A stretch of DNA of 64,000 nucleotides from Pantoea sp. Ap-967 (GTDB taxonomy: Bacteria; Pseudomonadota; Gammaproteobacteria; Pseudomonadales; Pseudomonadaceae). The position numbers were made by a program, and so were the translations under genes. Each line of letters begins with the position of its first letter. The first letter of the stretch is position 1. A model generated the notes under the pieces. The model was not told the DNA's origin and did no database searches. It was given only the letters and a program-made list of their open reading frames with translations. Location of the stretch: assembly GCF_011752565.1 (NCBI RefSeq), contig NZ_VWXK01000016.1, forward strand, positions 83,437-147,436. The letters run 5' to 3'. Positions 1 to 8,074 of the stretch are shown here, in pieces.

Positions 1-1
1 C

Positions 2-208
2 TTGGAGCGCTTTAGCCGCGACATCGCCAAAGAGAAGCTGGAAGGGCTGGGCGCCAAGGTGGCCGGCTCGGTGTCTGGCAAGACCCACTGCGTGGTGGCA
101 GGCCCCGGTGCCGGCTCCAAGCTGGCCAAGGCCAGCGAACTGGGGGTGAAGGTGCTGGATGAAGAAGCCTTCGTCGCTTTCCTGGCAGGGCACGGCATTA
201 CCGTGTGA
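2..208 (+). CDS. ligA: NAD-dependent DNA ligase LigA, C-terminal end (partial)
   Basis: The gene enters from the left edge, and only about the last 68 codons are present. They form a BRCT domain, with the pattern LGAKVAGSVSGKT followed by LAKASELGVKVLDEEAF, as at the C-terminus of bacterial NAD-dependent DNA ligases. LigA seals nicks during replication and repair; the BRCT domain helps it clamp DNA. The catalytic domain lies outside the window, so the call rests on this domain and on the neighbours (ffs and dnaX follow, as in other P. putida-group genomes). The first codon shown is internal, not a start. Confidence 0.85.
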   Translation: MERFSRDIAKEKLEGLGAKVAGSVSGKTHCVVAGPGAGSKLAKASELGVKVLDEEAFVAFLAGHGITV

Positions 209-210
209 CC

Positions 211-286
211 TGGCGCTCCTACAGGCATGTGCGGCCCCTGTAGGAGCGAGCGCAGCTCGCGATGCGCCGCGCAGCGGCGCTATCTC
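211..286. repeat. REP element (GTAGGAGCGAGC type) with a short inverted partner
   Basis: A plus-oriented class A REP starts at about 240. GTAGGAGCGAGC and its complement-like arm GCAGCTCGCGATGCGCC are followed by a GC-rich stem ending near CGCTATCTC. A fragment in the opposite orientation (GGCGCTCCTACAGG) lies at 212-225, so the two form a small hairpin-forming pair just after the ligA stop. It could protect the ligA mRNA end or act as a weak terminator. Confidence 0.8.
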
Positions 287-341
287 CCGCCCAGAACCCT
301 GACAAGTCATTGAGAAATGATGACTTTTTCTCATCTAGCGC

Positions 342-369
342 TTGTATCTTCGCCCCAGACCGTTACAAT
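342..369 (+). promoter_or_regulatory. sigma-70-type promoter of ffs
   Basis: TTGTAT at 342-347 and TACAAT at 364-369 are separated by 16 bases, a good housekeeping promoter. Transcription would start near 376. That places a small hairpin (GGCTCGC/GCGAGCC, about 374-393) in the 5' leader just before the mature 4.5S RNA, consistent with a precursor that is trimmed. Confidence 0.65.
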
Positions 370-401
370 GGCGCGGCTCGCTGCTTGGCGAGCCATGTAG
401 T

Positions 402-511
402 GGTGGCCCCATCGGTCCCCCCGCATTGATTACCCGTTAACCTGGTCAGGCCCGGAAGGGAGCAGCCATAGCGGGAACATCGAGTGCCGGGGTGTGGCTG
501 GTGGGGCCGCC
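402..511 (+). ncRNA. ffs: 4.5S signal recognition particle RNA
   Basis: The 4.5S RNA binds Ffh and helps target membrane proteins to the Sec translocon. The conserved apical region is present at about 445-470 (CAGGCCCGGAAGGGAGCAGCC), covering the asymmetric and symmetric loops read by the Ffh M domain. The ends pair: GGTGGCCCCA at 402-411 against the complementary strand of 502-511, including one G-U pair. Length is about 110 bases, as expected for the small bacterial SRP RNA. It lies between ligA and dnaX. The exact processed ends are inferred from the pairing. No clear U-tract terminator follows. Confidence 0.93.
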
Positions 512-584
512 TCCATTTCTGGGGTCCGAAAATTCGATTCGCCCCTGCATGTGTTTTGGCGCAGTGCTCGCCATCCTATTTTCG

Positions 585-826
585 GCGCCTGTGAGATCGA
601 GCGCCGCCCGCGCGGCGCATCGCGAGCTGCGCTCGCTCCTACGTTTGTTTCCGGCCAATGTTCATGTTGCCTGCGCGCGCGGCCCCTTGGCGCATGGCTC
701 GATATCGAGGTGAACGAACAAGGCGGTCGCGCGCGACGGCGCAGGCGTAACTGGCCCGAAACAAACGTAGGAGCGAGCGTAGCTCGCGAAGCGCCGCGCG
801 GGCGGCGCTCGATCTCATAGGCGCTA
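585..826. repeat. Composite inverted REP element with a long core (copy 1)
   Basis: Two class A REPs face each other. The left one runs 585-643 (GCGCCTGTGAGATCGAGCGC to GCTCGCTCCTACG) and the right one 765-826, almost its reverse complement. The core between them (about 644-764) is not random: read in reverse complement it matches the core of the second copy at 48342-48590, including the blocks ACAAGGCGGTCGCGCGCG, CGATATCG and CCTTGGCGCATGGC. It fills the gap between ffs and the next gene. No coding function is suggested. Confidence 0.8.
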
Positions 827-863
827 AACCTCTCACGCCAAGCACCTGGCCGCCCTGACACGC

Positions 864-1598
864 TCACCCACCCCCATACCGCCCCACAATCCGCGCAATC
901 TCCCCCGATTCCGTCATCCGCACCAGCGCCCTCAACAACGCCTGAGTCGGCACCGCCGGATCATTCCTCACCATGCACCCCAGCGACTGTTCTTCCAGCA
1001 CCGCCAACACCTGCAGCCGCTCCCCAGCCGGCAAGCGCTGATTGAACCAGTGCAGCGACAGCGCGTTGCTGACCGCATGCCGATAGCGCCCAATCTGCAG
1101 TTTCTTCAGCGCCAGTTCCTGGCTCCGGCTGTCTTCACGCTGCAGCCGCCCCGCGGCGAAAAAAGGCTCCAAGGTGGTGTAGGTATACCCAAGCACCGTG
1201 CCAATGGCCTGCACCGGCAGCTGTTCCGGGCGGGTAGGGCCGCTGTCGCCGGCGCGCCCCACCAGCACATCGCGTTGGTGGATCAACGGCACGCTCCACA
1301 CGAAATTCCCCGGGCGGTCATTGAGCCACTGGGTGCTGACATAGCAGCGCACATCGATATCGCCGTCCTCCATGGCCTGCTGCAGGCGTAGCCTTGCCAT
1401 CACGTGATATTCCGGGCGCACGCCGGTTGCGCGGGCCATGGCCTGCATCAGGTCGAACAGCAAACCCTCCACCGGCTGGCCGCCTTGCACCCGCATCAGC
1501 GGCATGCTCCAGCTCTCGGCAATGGAAAAACGCAGCACCGGCGGCTCCGCCAGGCTGTGCGTGGTCCACAGAAGCAGCAGGGTCAGCAGTCTTCGCAA
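864..1598 (-). CDS. Periplasmic substrate-binding protein, SBP_bac_3-like
   Basis: A secreted protein of about 244 residues resembling the solute-binding family 3 fold (amino-acid type receptors and related orphan proteins). A TTG start at 1598 is preferred because GGGAGGAAG lies just upstream and it gives a clean signal peptide (LRRLLTLLLLWTTHSLAEP); upstream in-frame codons would put polar residues before it. The body shows the family pattern VEGLLFDLMQAMARATG and ends with a MTESGEIARIVGRYG helix. There is no adjacent permease or ATPase gene, so it is an orphan receptor. The ligand cannot be told. Confidence 0.7.
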   Translation of the reverse strand: MRRLLTLLLLWTTHSLAEPPVLRFSIAESWSMPLMRVQGGQPVEGLLFDLMQAMARATGVRPEYHVMARLRLQQAMEDGDIDVRCYVSTQWLNDRPGNFVWSVPLIHQRDVLVGRAGDSGPTRPEQLPVQAIGTVLGYTYTTLEPFFAAGRLQREDSRSQELALKKLQIGRYRHAVSNALSLHWFNQRLPAGERLQVLAVLEEQSLGCMVRNDPAVPTQALLRALVRMTESGEIARIVGRYGGG

Positions 1599-1722
1599 GG
1601 CACTTCCTCCCTGAACGGCGCGCCAGTTGCTTAGCTTAGACGAGCCAGGCAGGGTGCAATTTTGGCCCCGCTCCGCTAGCATTAGCGCTCTTTCCGCTCG
1701 ATCAGGCTGCGATGGTTTTTCG

Positions 1723-3780
1723 ATGAGTTATCAGGTTCTTGCACGTAAATGGCGTCCGCGCTCGTTCCGCGAAATGGTCGGCCAAACCCATGTGCTCAAG
1801 GCCTTGATCAATGCCTTGGACAATCAGCGCCTGCACCACGCCTACCTGTTCACCGGTACTCGCGGCGTGGGCAAGACCACCATCGCGCGGATCATCGCCA
1901 AATGCCTCAACTGTGAAACCGGCATCACCTCGGCGCCGTGCGGCACCTGTTCGGTGTGCCGGGAGATCGACGAGGGCCGCTTCGTCGACCTGATCGAGAT
2001 CGACGCCGCCAGCCGCACCAAGGTGGAAGACACCCGCGAACTGCTCGACAACGTGCAGTACGCGCCGAGCCGTGGGCGCTTCAAGGTCTACCTGATCGAC
2101 GAAGTGCACATGCTCTCTACCCACTCGTTCAACGCCTTGCTCAAGACGCTGGAAGAGCCGCCACCCTACGTCAAGTTCATCCTCGCCACCACCGACCCGC
2201 AGAAGCTGCCCGCTACCATCCTCTCGCGCTGCCTGCAGTTCTCGTTGAAGAACATGAGCCCGGAGCGGGTGGTGGAGCACCTGAGCCACGTGCTGCAGGC
2301 CGAAAACGTACCGTTCGAGCCCGATGCCCTGTGGCTGCTCGGGCGCGCCGCCGACGGTTCGATGCGCGATGCCATGAGCCTGACCGACCAGGCCATCGCC
2401 TTCGGTGAAGGCAAGGTGCTGGCCGCCGACGTGCGTGCCATGCTCGGCAGCCTCGATCACGGCCAGGTGTACGGTGTGCTGCAGGCGCTGCTCGAAGGCG
2501 ATGCGCGGGCGCTGCTGGAGGCGGTGCGCAACCTGGCCGAGCAAGGCCCGGACTGGAGCGGCGTGCTGGCCGAAATGCTCAACGTGCTGCACCGGGTGGC
2601 CATCGCCCAGGCCCTGCCCGAAGCGGTGGACAACGGCCAGGGCGACCGCGACCGGGTGCTGGCGCTGGCGGCGGCGCTGCCGGCCGAAGACGTGCAGTTC
2701 TATTACCAGATGGGCCTGATCGGCCGCCGCGACCTGCCGTTGGCGCCAGACCCGCGAGGCGGTTTCGAGATGGTGCTGCTGCGCATGCTGGCATTCCGCC
2801 CAGCCGACGCCGACGATGCGCCCAAACCCGTGCTAAAGCCAGTGGGGATCAGCCAGGCCACAGCTGATCCGGCAACCCCGGTGGCAGCAGTGGCGCCGGT
2901 GGCTGCCCTGGCGCAGCCGGTGGCCGCCGAGCCAGCCCCGCAGGCCGAGCCCGCACCGGCCGTGGCGCCTGCGCCTATAGCTGCGCCGGCACCTGAGCCT
3001 GAGCCTGAGCCCGAAGCTGTTGCGCCCGAGCCGGTGGCCGTGGAAGCGGTGATCGACCTGCCGTGGGAAGAGCCAGCTGCCGCGCCGGCGCCTGCGCCTG
3101 TCGCTGTGCAGCCTGAACCGGCCCCAGCTCCCGCTCCAGCCCCTGTTGCCGCGCCCCCCAGTGCCCAGCCGGCCTATGACGAGCCGCCATTCGACCCGTC
3201 CGCCTATGCCTCAGCCGGCATGGACCGCGACGACGAGCCGCCATTGGACGAGGACTACTACGGTGGCGAAAGCGACCCGGTCGGCTTCAGCTACCTCGAC
3301 GAGCTGGCAGAGCATGTTCAGGAAGAGCCACCGGCCGTGGCCGCGCAGCCTTTGCCGGCGGCCAAGCCTGCAACCGGCCTGGCCCTGCAATGGCTGGAAT
3401 TATTCCCACAGTTGCCTGTGTCCGGCATGACAGGCAACATCGCGGCAAACTGTACGCTGATCGCAGCCGACGGCGACGACTGGCTGCTGCACCTGGACCC
3501 TGGCCAGGGCGCCCTGTTCAACGCCACCCAGCAACGGCGCCTGAACGAGGCGCTGAACCAGCACCTGGGGCGCACGCTGAACCTGCGCATCGAGCTTATC
3601 CTGCCGCAGCAGGAAACCCCGGCCCAGGCCGCGTCGCGCAAGCGCGCCGAGCGTCAGCAGGATGCCGTGGCCTCCATCGAGCAGGACCCGCTGGTCCAAC
3701 AGATGATCAAGCTGTTCGGTGCCAAGGTGCGACAGGATACTATTGAGCCTGTGGATGCCCTGGTGAGCCAGGGCCAGTAA
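1723..3780 (+). CDS. dnaX: DNA polymerase III subunit tau/gamma
   Basis: DnaX is the clamp-loader ATPase that loads the beta clamp and, through tau, tethers polymerase III cores and DnaB. The ATG at 1723 gives MSYQVLARKWRPRSF, the standard N-terminus; the frame is open further upstream but without similarity. Walker A is GTRGVGKT at about residues 45-52. The zinc cysteines are C64, C73, C76 and C79, and Walker B is LIDEVHML. From about residue 370 a long Pro/Ala/Glu-rich linker precedes the C-terminal tau domain that binds alpha. I see no A-AAA-AAG slippery site, so a frameshift-made gamma form as in E. coli is not evident. ybaB follows after 64 bases and recR after that, the usual cluster. 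Confidence 0.95.
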   Translation: MSYQVLARKWRPRSFREMVGQTHVLKALINALDNQRLHHAYLFTGTRGVGKTTIARIIAKCLNCETGITSAPCGTCSVCREIDEGRFVDLIEIDAASRTKVEDTRELLDNVQYAPSRGRFKVYLIDEVHMLSTHSFNALLKTLEEPPPYVKFILATTDPQKLPATILSRCLQFSLKNMSPERVVEHLSHVLQAENVPFEPDALWLLGRAADGSMRDAMSLTDQAIAFGEGKVLAADVRAMLGSLDHGQVYGVLQALLEGDARALLEAVRNLAEQGPDWSGVLAEMLNVLHRVAIAQALPEAVDNGQGDRDRVLALAAALPAEDVQFYYQMGLIGRRDLPLAPDPRGGFEMVLLRMLAFRPADADDAPKPVLKPVGISQATADPATPVAAVAPVAALAQPVAAEPAPQAEPAPAVAPAPIAAPAPEPEPEPEAVAPEPVAVEAVIDLPWEEPAAAPAPAPVAVQPEPAPAPAPAPVAAPPSAQPAYDEPPFDPSAYASAGMDRDDEPPLDEDYYGGESDPVGFSYLDELAEHVQEEPPAVAAQPLPAAKPATGLALQWLELFPQLPVSGMTGNIAANCTLIAADGDDWLLHLDPGQGALFNATQQRRLNEALNQHLGRTLNLRIELILPQQETPAQAASRKRAERQQDAVASIEQDPLVQQMIKLFGAKVRQDTIEPVDALVSQGQ

Positions 3781-3844
3781 CCGATAACCATGCGGCCGGC
3801 CCCGTGCAGGGCCGCATCACACGACCCAATCGAGGTATACCCCC

Positions 3845-4180
3845 ATGATGAAAGGTGGCATGGCCGGCCTGATGAAGCAGGCCCAGCAGATGCAGGAAAA
3901 GATGCAGAAGATGCAGGAAGAGCTGGCCAACGCCGAAGTGACCGGCCAGTCTGGTGGCGGCCTGGTGAGCGTGGTGATGACCGGTCGTCACGACGTCAAG
4001 CGTGTCAGCATCGACCAGAGCCTGATGTCGACTGAAGAAGACGACAAGGAAGTGCTGGAAGACCTGATCGCCGCTGCGCTGAACGACGCCGTGCGCAAGA
4101 TCGAGCAGAACAGCCAGGACAAGATGGGCAGCATGACCGCCGGCATGCAACTGCCACCGGGCTTCAAGATGCCGTTCTAA
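3845..4180 (+). CDS. ybaB: YbaB/EbfC nucleoid-associated protein
   Basis: A small DNA-binding protein of 111 residues, the family's normal length. The N-terminal helix is rich in Met, Gln and Lys (MMKGGMAGLMKQAQQMQEKM), followed by the conserved VTGQSGGGLVSVVMTG sheet region and a C-terminal helix. Members form tweezer-like dimers that bind DNA and are nearly always encoded between dnaX and recR, as here. It is probably co-transcribed with dnaX. A strong intrinsic terminator follows the stop codon, so recR likely has its own promoter or depends on read-through. Confidence 0.95.
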   Translation: MMKGGMAGLMKQAQQMQEKMQKMQEELANAEVTGQSGGGLVSVVMTGRHDVKRVSIDQSLMSTEEDDKEVLEDLIAAALNDAVRKIEQNSQDKMGSMTAGMQLPPGFKMPF

Positions 4181-4200
4181 GGTATCCGCAGGGCCTGAAG

Positions 4201-4232
4201 CCGCCGCTGAGTGTTCAGCGGCGGTTTTTTTT
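4201..4232 (+). terminator. Intrinsic terminator after ybaB
   Basis: The 10-bp perfect stem CCGCCGCTGA/TCAGCGGCGG with a GTGT loop is followed by eight T residues. It sits 20 bases after the ybaB stop and separates dnaX-ybaB from recR. Confidence 0.9.
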
Positions 4233-4334
4233 CGCCTGCTGGATTGGGCGTCGGGCGCGGCGCGGGTATTGAATTTGACGGGCAGGTCCGTGGTGGGTAT
4301 AAACCGCCTCTTATTGTTTTGTCAGGCCTTTCCC

Positions 4335-4937
4335 ATGAGCTTCAGCCCCCTGATCCGCCAACTGATCGACGCCCTGCGCACCCTCCCAGGCGTCGGCCAG
4401 AAAACCGCCCAGCGCATGGCCCTGCAGTTGCTTGAGCGCGACCGCAGCGGTGGCCTGCGCCTGGCCCAGGCGTTGACCCAGGCCATGGAAGGGGTAGGGC
4501 ATTGCCGCCAGTGCCGCACCCTGACCGAGCAGGAGCTGTGCCCGCAATGCAGCGACCCCCGCCGCGACGACACGCAATTGTGCGTGGTGGAAGGGCCGAT
4601 GGATGTGTACGCGGTGGAGCAGACCGGCTATCGCGGGCGCTACTTCGTGCTCAAGGGCCACCTGTCGCCACTCGATGGCCTGGGGCCGGAGGCGATTGGC
4701 GTGCCGCAACTGATGGCGCGGATCGAGGAGCAGGGCACGTTCACCGAAGTGATTCTGGCCACCAACCCGACCGTGGAAGGGGAGGCGACGGCGCATTACA
4801 TCGCCCAGTTGTTGAATGAGAAGGGCCTGGTGGCCTCGCGGATTGCCCACGGCGTGCCGCTGGGTGGGGAGCTGGAGCTGGTCGATGGCGGCACCCTGGC
4901 CCATGCTTTTGCTGGGCGCAAGCCGATCACGCTTTGA
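4335..4937 (+). CDS. recR: Recombination mediator protein RecR
   Basis: RecR (200 residues) acts with RecO and RecF to load RecA at gaps. The start at 4335 gives MSFSPLIRQLIDALRTLPGVGQK, with the helix-hairpin-helix motif LPGVGQKTAQRMA. The zinc finger is CRQCRTLTEQELCPQC at about residues 57-72. The TOPRIM domain follows (VVEGPMDVYAVE, LATNPTVEGEAT), and the end is typical (GVPLGGELELVDGGTL). An in-frame upstream start at about 4269 is rejected because it lacks similarity. A REP pair separates it from the convergent apt gene. Confidence 0.95.
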   Translation: MSFSPLIRQLIDALRTLPGVGQKTAQRMALQLLERDRSGGLRLAQALTQAMEGVGHCRQCRTLTEQELCPQCSDPRRDDTQLCVVEGPMDVYAVEQTGYRGRYFVLKGHLSPLDGLGPEAIGVPQLMARIEEQGTFTEVILATNPTVEGEATAHYIAQLLNEKGLVASRIAHGVPLGGELELVDGGTLAHAFAGRKPITL

Positions 4938-4945
4938 GCCTAGCC

Positions 4946-5013
4946 CGCATCGCGAGCTGCGCTCGCTCCTACAGCCCGGCGCCGGTAGGAGCGAGCGTAG
5001 CTCGCGAATGGGC
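4946..5013. repeat. Inverted pair of short class A REPs
   Basis: CGCATCGCGAGCTGCGCTCG to CTCCTAC (4946-4972) faces GGTAGGAGCGAGCGTAGCTC to GCGAATG (about 4983-5010) with about ten bases between. It lies between the convergent ends of recR and apt, where a hairpin could end transcripts from both sides. Confidence 0.8.
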
Positions 5014-5019
5014 CGCAAC

Positions 5020-5568
5020 TCAATACTCGCTCAAGGAAAACTCGGTCAGGCAGAAAGTCGGCACCCCGGCCGCCTGCAGCCGGCGCGAGCCTTCGAGCTC
5101 GGGCAGGTCGATGATCGCCGCTGCCTCGAACACCTGTGCCCCGGTGCGGCGCACCAGGTTGGCCGCCGCCAGCAGCGTGCCACCCGTGGCAATCAGGTCA
5201 TCGAAGATCAACACCGAATCGCCTTCGCACAGGCTGTCGGCATGAACCTCCAGGAACGCCTCGCCGTACTCGGTCTGATACCCCTCGCTCAGCACGTCAG
5301 CCGGCAGCTTGCCCTGCTTGCGGAACAGGATCAGTGGCTTGTTCAGCTGGTGGGCGATGATCGAGCCGATCAGAAAGCCCCGGGCGTCCATCGCGCCGAT
5401 GTGGCTGAACTCGGCCTCGACGTAGCGCTCGATGAACTGGTCGGCAACGTAGCGCAGCCCGCGTGGCGACTGGAACAGCGGGGTGATGTCGCGGAAGATC
5501 ACGCCCGGCTTGGGGAAGTCCACTACCGGGCGGATCAGGGCTTTGAGGTCGAAGGCGTCGCTGTGCAT
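5020..5568 (-). CDS. apt: Adenine phosphoribosyltransferase
   Basis: Apt salvages adenine by making AMP from adenine and PRPP. The 182-residue protein carries the PRPP-binding signature VLIFDDLIATGGTLLAA and the N-terminal FPKPGVIFRDITPLF pattern of the family. Length is normal and the start is clear (MHSDAFDLKALIRPVVDFP). It is transcribed towards recR and is separated by about 55 bases from anr, which is upstream on the same strand. Confidence 0.95.
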   Translation of the reverse strand: MHSDAFDLKALIRPVVDFPKPGVIFRDITPLFQSPRGLRYVADQFIERYVEAEFSHIGAMDARGFLIGSIIAHQLNKPLILFRKQGKLPADVLSEGYQTEYGEAFLEVHADSLCEGDSVLIFDDLIATGGTLLAAANLVRRTGAQVFEAAAIIDLPELEGSRRLQAAGVPTFCLTEFSLSEY

Positions 5569-5623
5569 TGTTGCAGGTATCCTGGGAAAACGAATGCCCC
5601 AGTATACCTGCTAACGGCAGGCT

Positions 5624-6358
5624 TCACGCCTCCATCGCACCGCCGGCCAGCGCGCACAGCTGGATCGGGTCGAGAATGTGCACTTCCTTGCCTTCGGCGC
5701 GCAGCAGGCCGTTTTGCTGGAAGCGGGTGAACACCCGCGACACGGTTTCCACCGCCAGGCCCAGGTAGTTGCCCATCTCGTTGCGCGACATGCTCAGGCG
5801 GAACTGGTTGGCCGAATAACCACGGGCACGGAAGCGTGCCGACAGGTTGACCAGGAAGGTGGCGATGCGCTCGTCGGCGGTTTTCTTCGACAGCAGCAGC
5901 ATCATCTGCTGGTCGTCACGGATTTCCCGGCTCATCACCCGCATCAGTTGGCGGCGCAGCTGCGGCAGCTGCACCGACAGCTCGTCGAGGCGTTCGAAGG
6001 GAATTTCGCACACCGAGGTGGTTTCCTGGGCTTGCGCCGACACCGGGTAGGCCTCGGTGTCCATGCCCGATAGCCCGACCAGCTCGCTGGGCAGGTGGAA
6101 GCCGGTGATCTGCTCCTCGCCACTGTCGCTCAGGCTGAAGGTTTTGAGGGCGCCGGAACGTACTGCGTAGACCGAGCCGAAATTGTCACCCTGGCGGAAC
6201 AGGAACTCACCCTTTTTCAGCGGGCGCCCGCGCTTGACGATTTCATCCAGTGCATCCATGTCTTCCAGGTTGAGCGAAAGAGGCAGGCACAGGGGGGCCA
6301 GGCTGCAATCCTTGCAATGGGCCTGGCTGTTTGGGCGCAGTTTGACTGGCTCGGACAT
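5624..6358 (-). CDS. anr: Oxygen-sensing Crp/Fnr-family regulator Anr
   Basis: Anr is the Pseudomonas FNR homologue, a 4Fe-4S protein that activates genes at low oxygen. The start at 6358 gives MSEPVKLRPNSQAHCKDC; the open frame runs ten codons further, but this is the family start. Cluster cysteines are C15, C18, C24 and C117. The cyclic-nucleotide-binding fold covers about residues 30-150, and the helix-turn-helix reads SRNEMGNYLGLAVETVSRVF. At 244 residues it has normal length. Its targets are next to it: hemN and ccoNOQP-2 both have TTGA[T/C]-N4-ATCAA boxes. Confidence 0.95.
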   Translation of the reverse strand: MSEPVKLRPNSQAHCKDCSLAPLCLPLSLNLEDMDALDEIVKRGRPLKKGEFLFRQGDNFGSVYAVRSGALKTFSLSDSGEEQITGFHLPSELVGLSGMDTEAYPVSAQAQETTSVCEIPFERLDELSVQLPQLRRQLMRVMSREIRDDQQMMLLLSKKTADERIATFLVNLSARFRARGYSANQFRLSMSRNEMGNYLGLAVETVSRVFTRFQQNGLLRAEGKEVHILDPIQLCALAGGAMEA

Positions 6359-6540
6359 TTGAATCGATCCTTGTGGGAAAGCACACATAAGTCGTAAGGG
6401 TAACTCACGACGTAGGGTGTAGGCCAGTTACGCGTTTTTGGGCGCACCGGCGATACCCCGGCAGGCAAGGTGCCGGGAGGCCTTACAGCCCATAGTGTGC
6501 CTGGTCGGGGGCATTGTCCATGTGGACACTGGCTTGGCGG

Positions 6541-7923
6541 TCAGATTACCCGTGAAAAGCGCTGGCGGTTGTGCTGCGCCAGGTAGGCATCGAACACCAT
6601 GCACACCGAGCGTGCCAGCAGGCGGCCGGCCGGCAGGATGCGGATGCCCTGGTTGTCGAGGCTGATCAGGCCATCACGTTGCATGGCCTGCAGCTCTGGC
6701 CACAGCGCCTTGAAGTAGCCACGAAAGTCGATGGTGAAGGCGCTTTCGATCTGTTCGAAGTCAAGCTCGAAGTGGCAGATCAGTTGCTGGATCACCGCGC
6801 GGCGCAGGCGGTCGTCGTGGTTGCAGATCAAGCCGCGCTGGGTGGCCAGCTGGGCGTTGGACAGGGCGTCCTGGTAGGTGTTCAGGTCGCTGCTGTTCTG
6901 GCAGTAGAGGTCGCCGATCTGGCTGATCGCCGACACCCCCAGGCCGATCAGGTCGCAGTGGCCGTGGGTGGTGTAGCCCTGAAAGTTGCGCTGCAGGGTG
7001 CCTTCTTCCTGGGCGATGGCCAGCTCGTCATCTGGCAGGGCGAAATGGTCCATGCCGATGTAGCGGTAGCCGGCGGCGGTGAGCTGTTCGATGGTGTTGT
7101 GCAGCATCTGCAGCTTGGCCGCCGGGGCCGGCAGGTCATTGCTGTCGATGCGCCGCTGGGGCATGAAGCGCTCGGGCAGGTGGGCGTAGTTGAACACCGA
7201 CAGGCGCTCGGGCTGCAGGCGGATCACTTCCTCGACGGTACGGGCGAAACCTTCCGGGGTCTGCTTGGGCAGGCCGTAGATCAGGTCGAGGTTGATCGAG
7301 CGAAACTGCAGGGTACGGGCGGCGTCGATCAGGGTGCGAGTCTGCTCCAGGCTTTGCAGGCGGTTGACCGCCCGTTGCACGGCCGGGTCCAGGTCCTGCA
7401 CGCCGAGGCTGACGCGGTTGAAGCCCAGTTCGCGGAGCAGGCCCATGGTCGACCAGTCGGCTTCGCGCGGGTCGATCTCGATGCCGTAGTCGCCGGAATC
7501 GTCATCCACCAGGTTGAAATGCTGGCGCAGGGTGGCCATCAACTGGCGCAGTTCCACGTGGCTGAGGAAGGTCGGGGTGCCGCCGCCGAAATGCAGCTGT
7601 TCCACGCGCTGCTTGGGGTCCAGGTGGCAGGCAACCAGCTGGATCTCCTGCTCCAGGCGCTGCAGGTAGGGCGCCGCACGGGCACGGTCTTTGGTGATGA
7701 CCTTGTTGCAGGCGCAGTAGTAGCAGATGTTCGCGCAGAACGGCACGTGCAGGTACAGCGACAGCGGGCGCACGGCCCGGCGGCTCTCACGCAGGGCGTG
7801 GAGCAGGTCGAACGAGCCTACCTCGCTGTGCAGTTGCACGGCCGTCGGGTAGGAGGTGTAGCGCGGGCCGGCCAGATCGTAACGGCGGATCAGGTCGGCA
7901 TCCCAACGCAGGTCGTCGAGCAT
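6541..7923 (-). CDS. hemN: Oxygen-independent coproporphyrinogen III oxidase
   Basis: HemN is a radical-SAM enzyme that converts coproporphyrinogen III to protoporphyrinogen IX without oxygen, feeding heme to cbb3 oxidases at low oxygen. The start at 7923 gives MLDDLRWDADLIRRYDL (460 residues). The SAM cluster motif is CANICYYC, preceded by YLHVPF and followed by HFGGGTPTFLS. Upstream, the perfect palindrome TTGATTTGTATCAA at 7987-8000 lies 22 bases before a TAGACT -10 hexamer, the spacing expected of an Anr-activated class II promoter. The gene sits next to anr. Confidence 0.96.
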   Translation of the reverse strand: MLDDLRWDADLIRRYDLAGPRYTSYPTAVQLHSEVGSFDLLHALRESRRAVRPLSLYLHVPFCANICYYCACNKVITKDRARAAPYLQRLEQEIQLVACHLDPKQRVEQLHFGGGTPTFLSHVELRQLMATLRQHFNLVDDDSGDYGIEIDPREADWSTMGLLRELGFNRVSLGVQDLDPAVQRAVNRLQSLEQTRTLIDAARTLQFRSINLDLIYGLPKQTPEGFARTVEEVIRLQPERLSVFNYAHLPERFMPQRRIDSNDLPAPAAKLQMLHNTIEQLTAAGYRYIGMDHFALPDDELAIAQEEGTLQRNFQGYTTHGHCDLIGLGVSAISQIGDLYCQNSSDLNTYQDALSNAQLATQRGLICNHDDRLRRAVIQQLICHFELDFEQIESAFTIDFRGYFKALWPELQAMQRDGLISLDNQGIRILPAGRLLARSVCMVFDAYLAQHNRQRFSRVI

Positions 7924-7958
7924 GTGGGCAGTCCCCGGATTATGCAGCAGTGATCCGG

Positions 7959-8000
7959 AGTCTAGGGTTGTCTGTAAGAAACTGTGTTGATTTGTATCAA
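7959..8000 (-). promoter_or_regulatory. Anr box and -10 of the hemN promoter
   Basis: TTGATTTGTATCAA (7987-8000) is a perfect FNR/Anr palindrome. On the minus strand TAGACT (7964 to 7959) follows after 22 bases, so the box would be centred at -41.5 and the transcript would begin near 7952, about 29 bases before the hemN start. Confidence 0.85.
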
Positions 8001-8026
8001 GGCAAGTGGGGGCTGCTGTGCAGCCC

Positions 8027-8061
8027 ATTCGCGGGGCAAGCCCGCTCCTACAGCGAATGGG
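8027..8061. repeat. Class B REP (GGGCTTGCCCCGCGAA type)
   Basis: CATTCGCGGGGCAAGCCCGC followed by TCCTACAGCGAATG, a self-complementary unit of the second REP family in this window. It lies between the start of hemN and the end of the TauE-like gene. Confidence 0.8.
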
Positions 8062-8074
8062 CCAAAGCGCCCCC

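Noticed and set aside
430..867. Small open frames in both strands between ffs and the next gene
   Set aside because: They consist of REP palindromes read as protein (Arg/Ala/Ser-rich) and overlap the 4.5S RNA.
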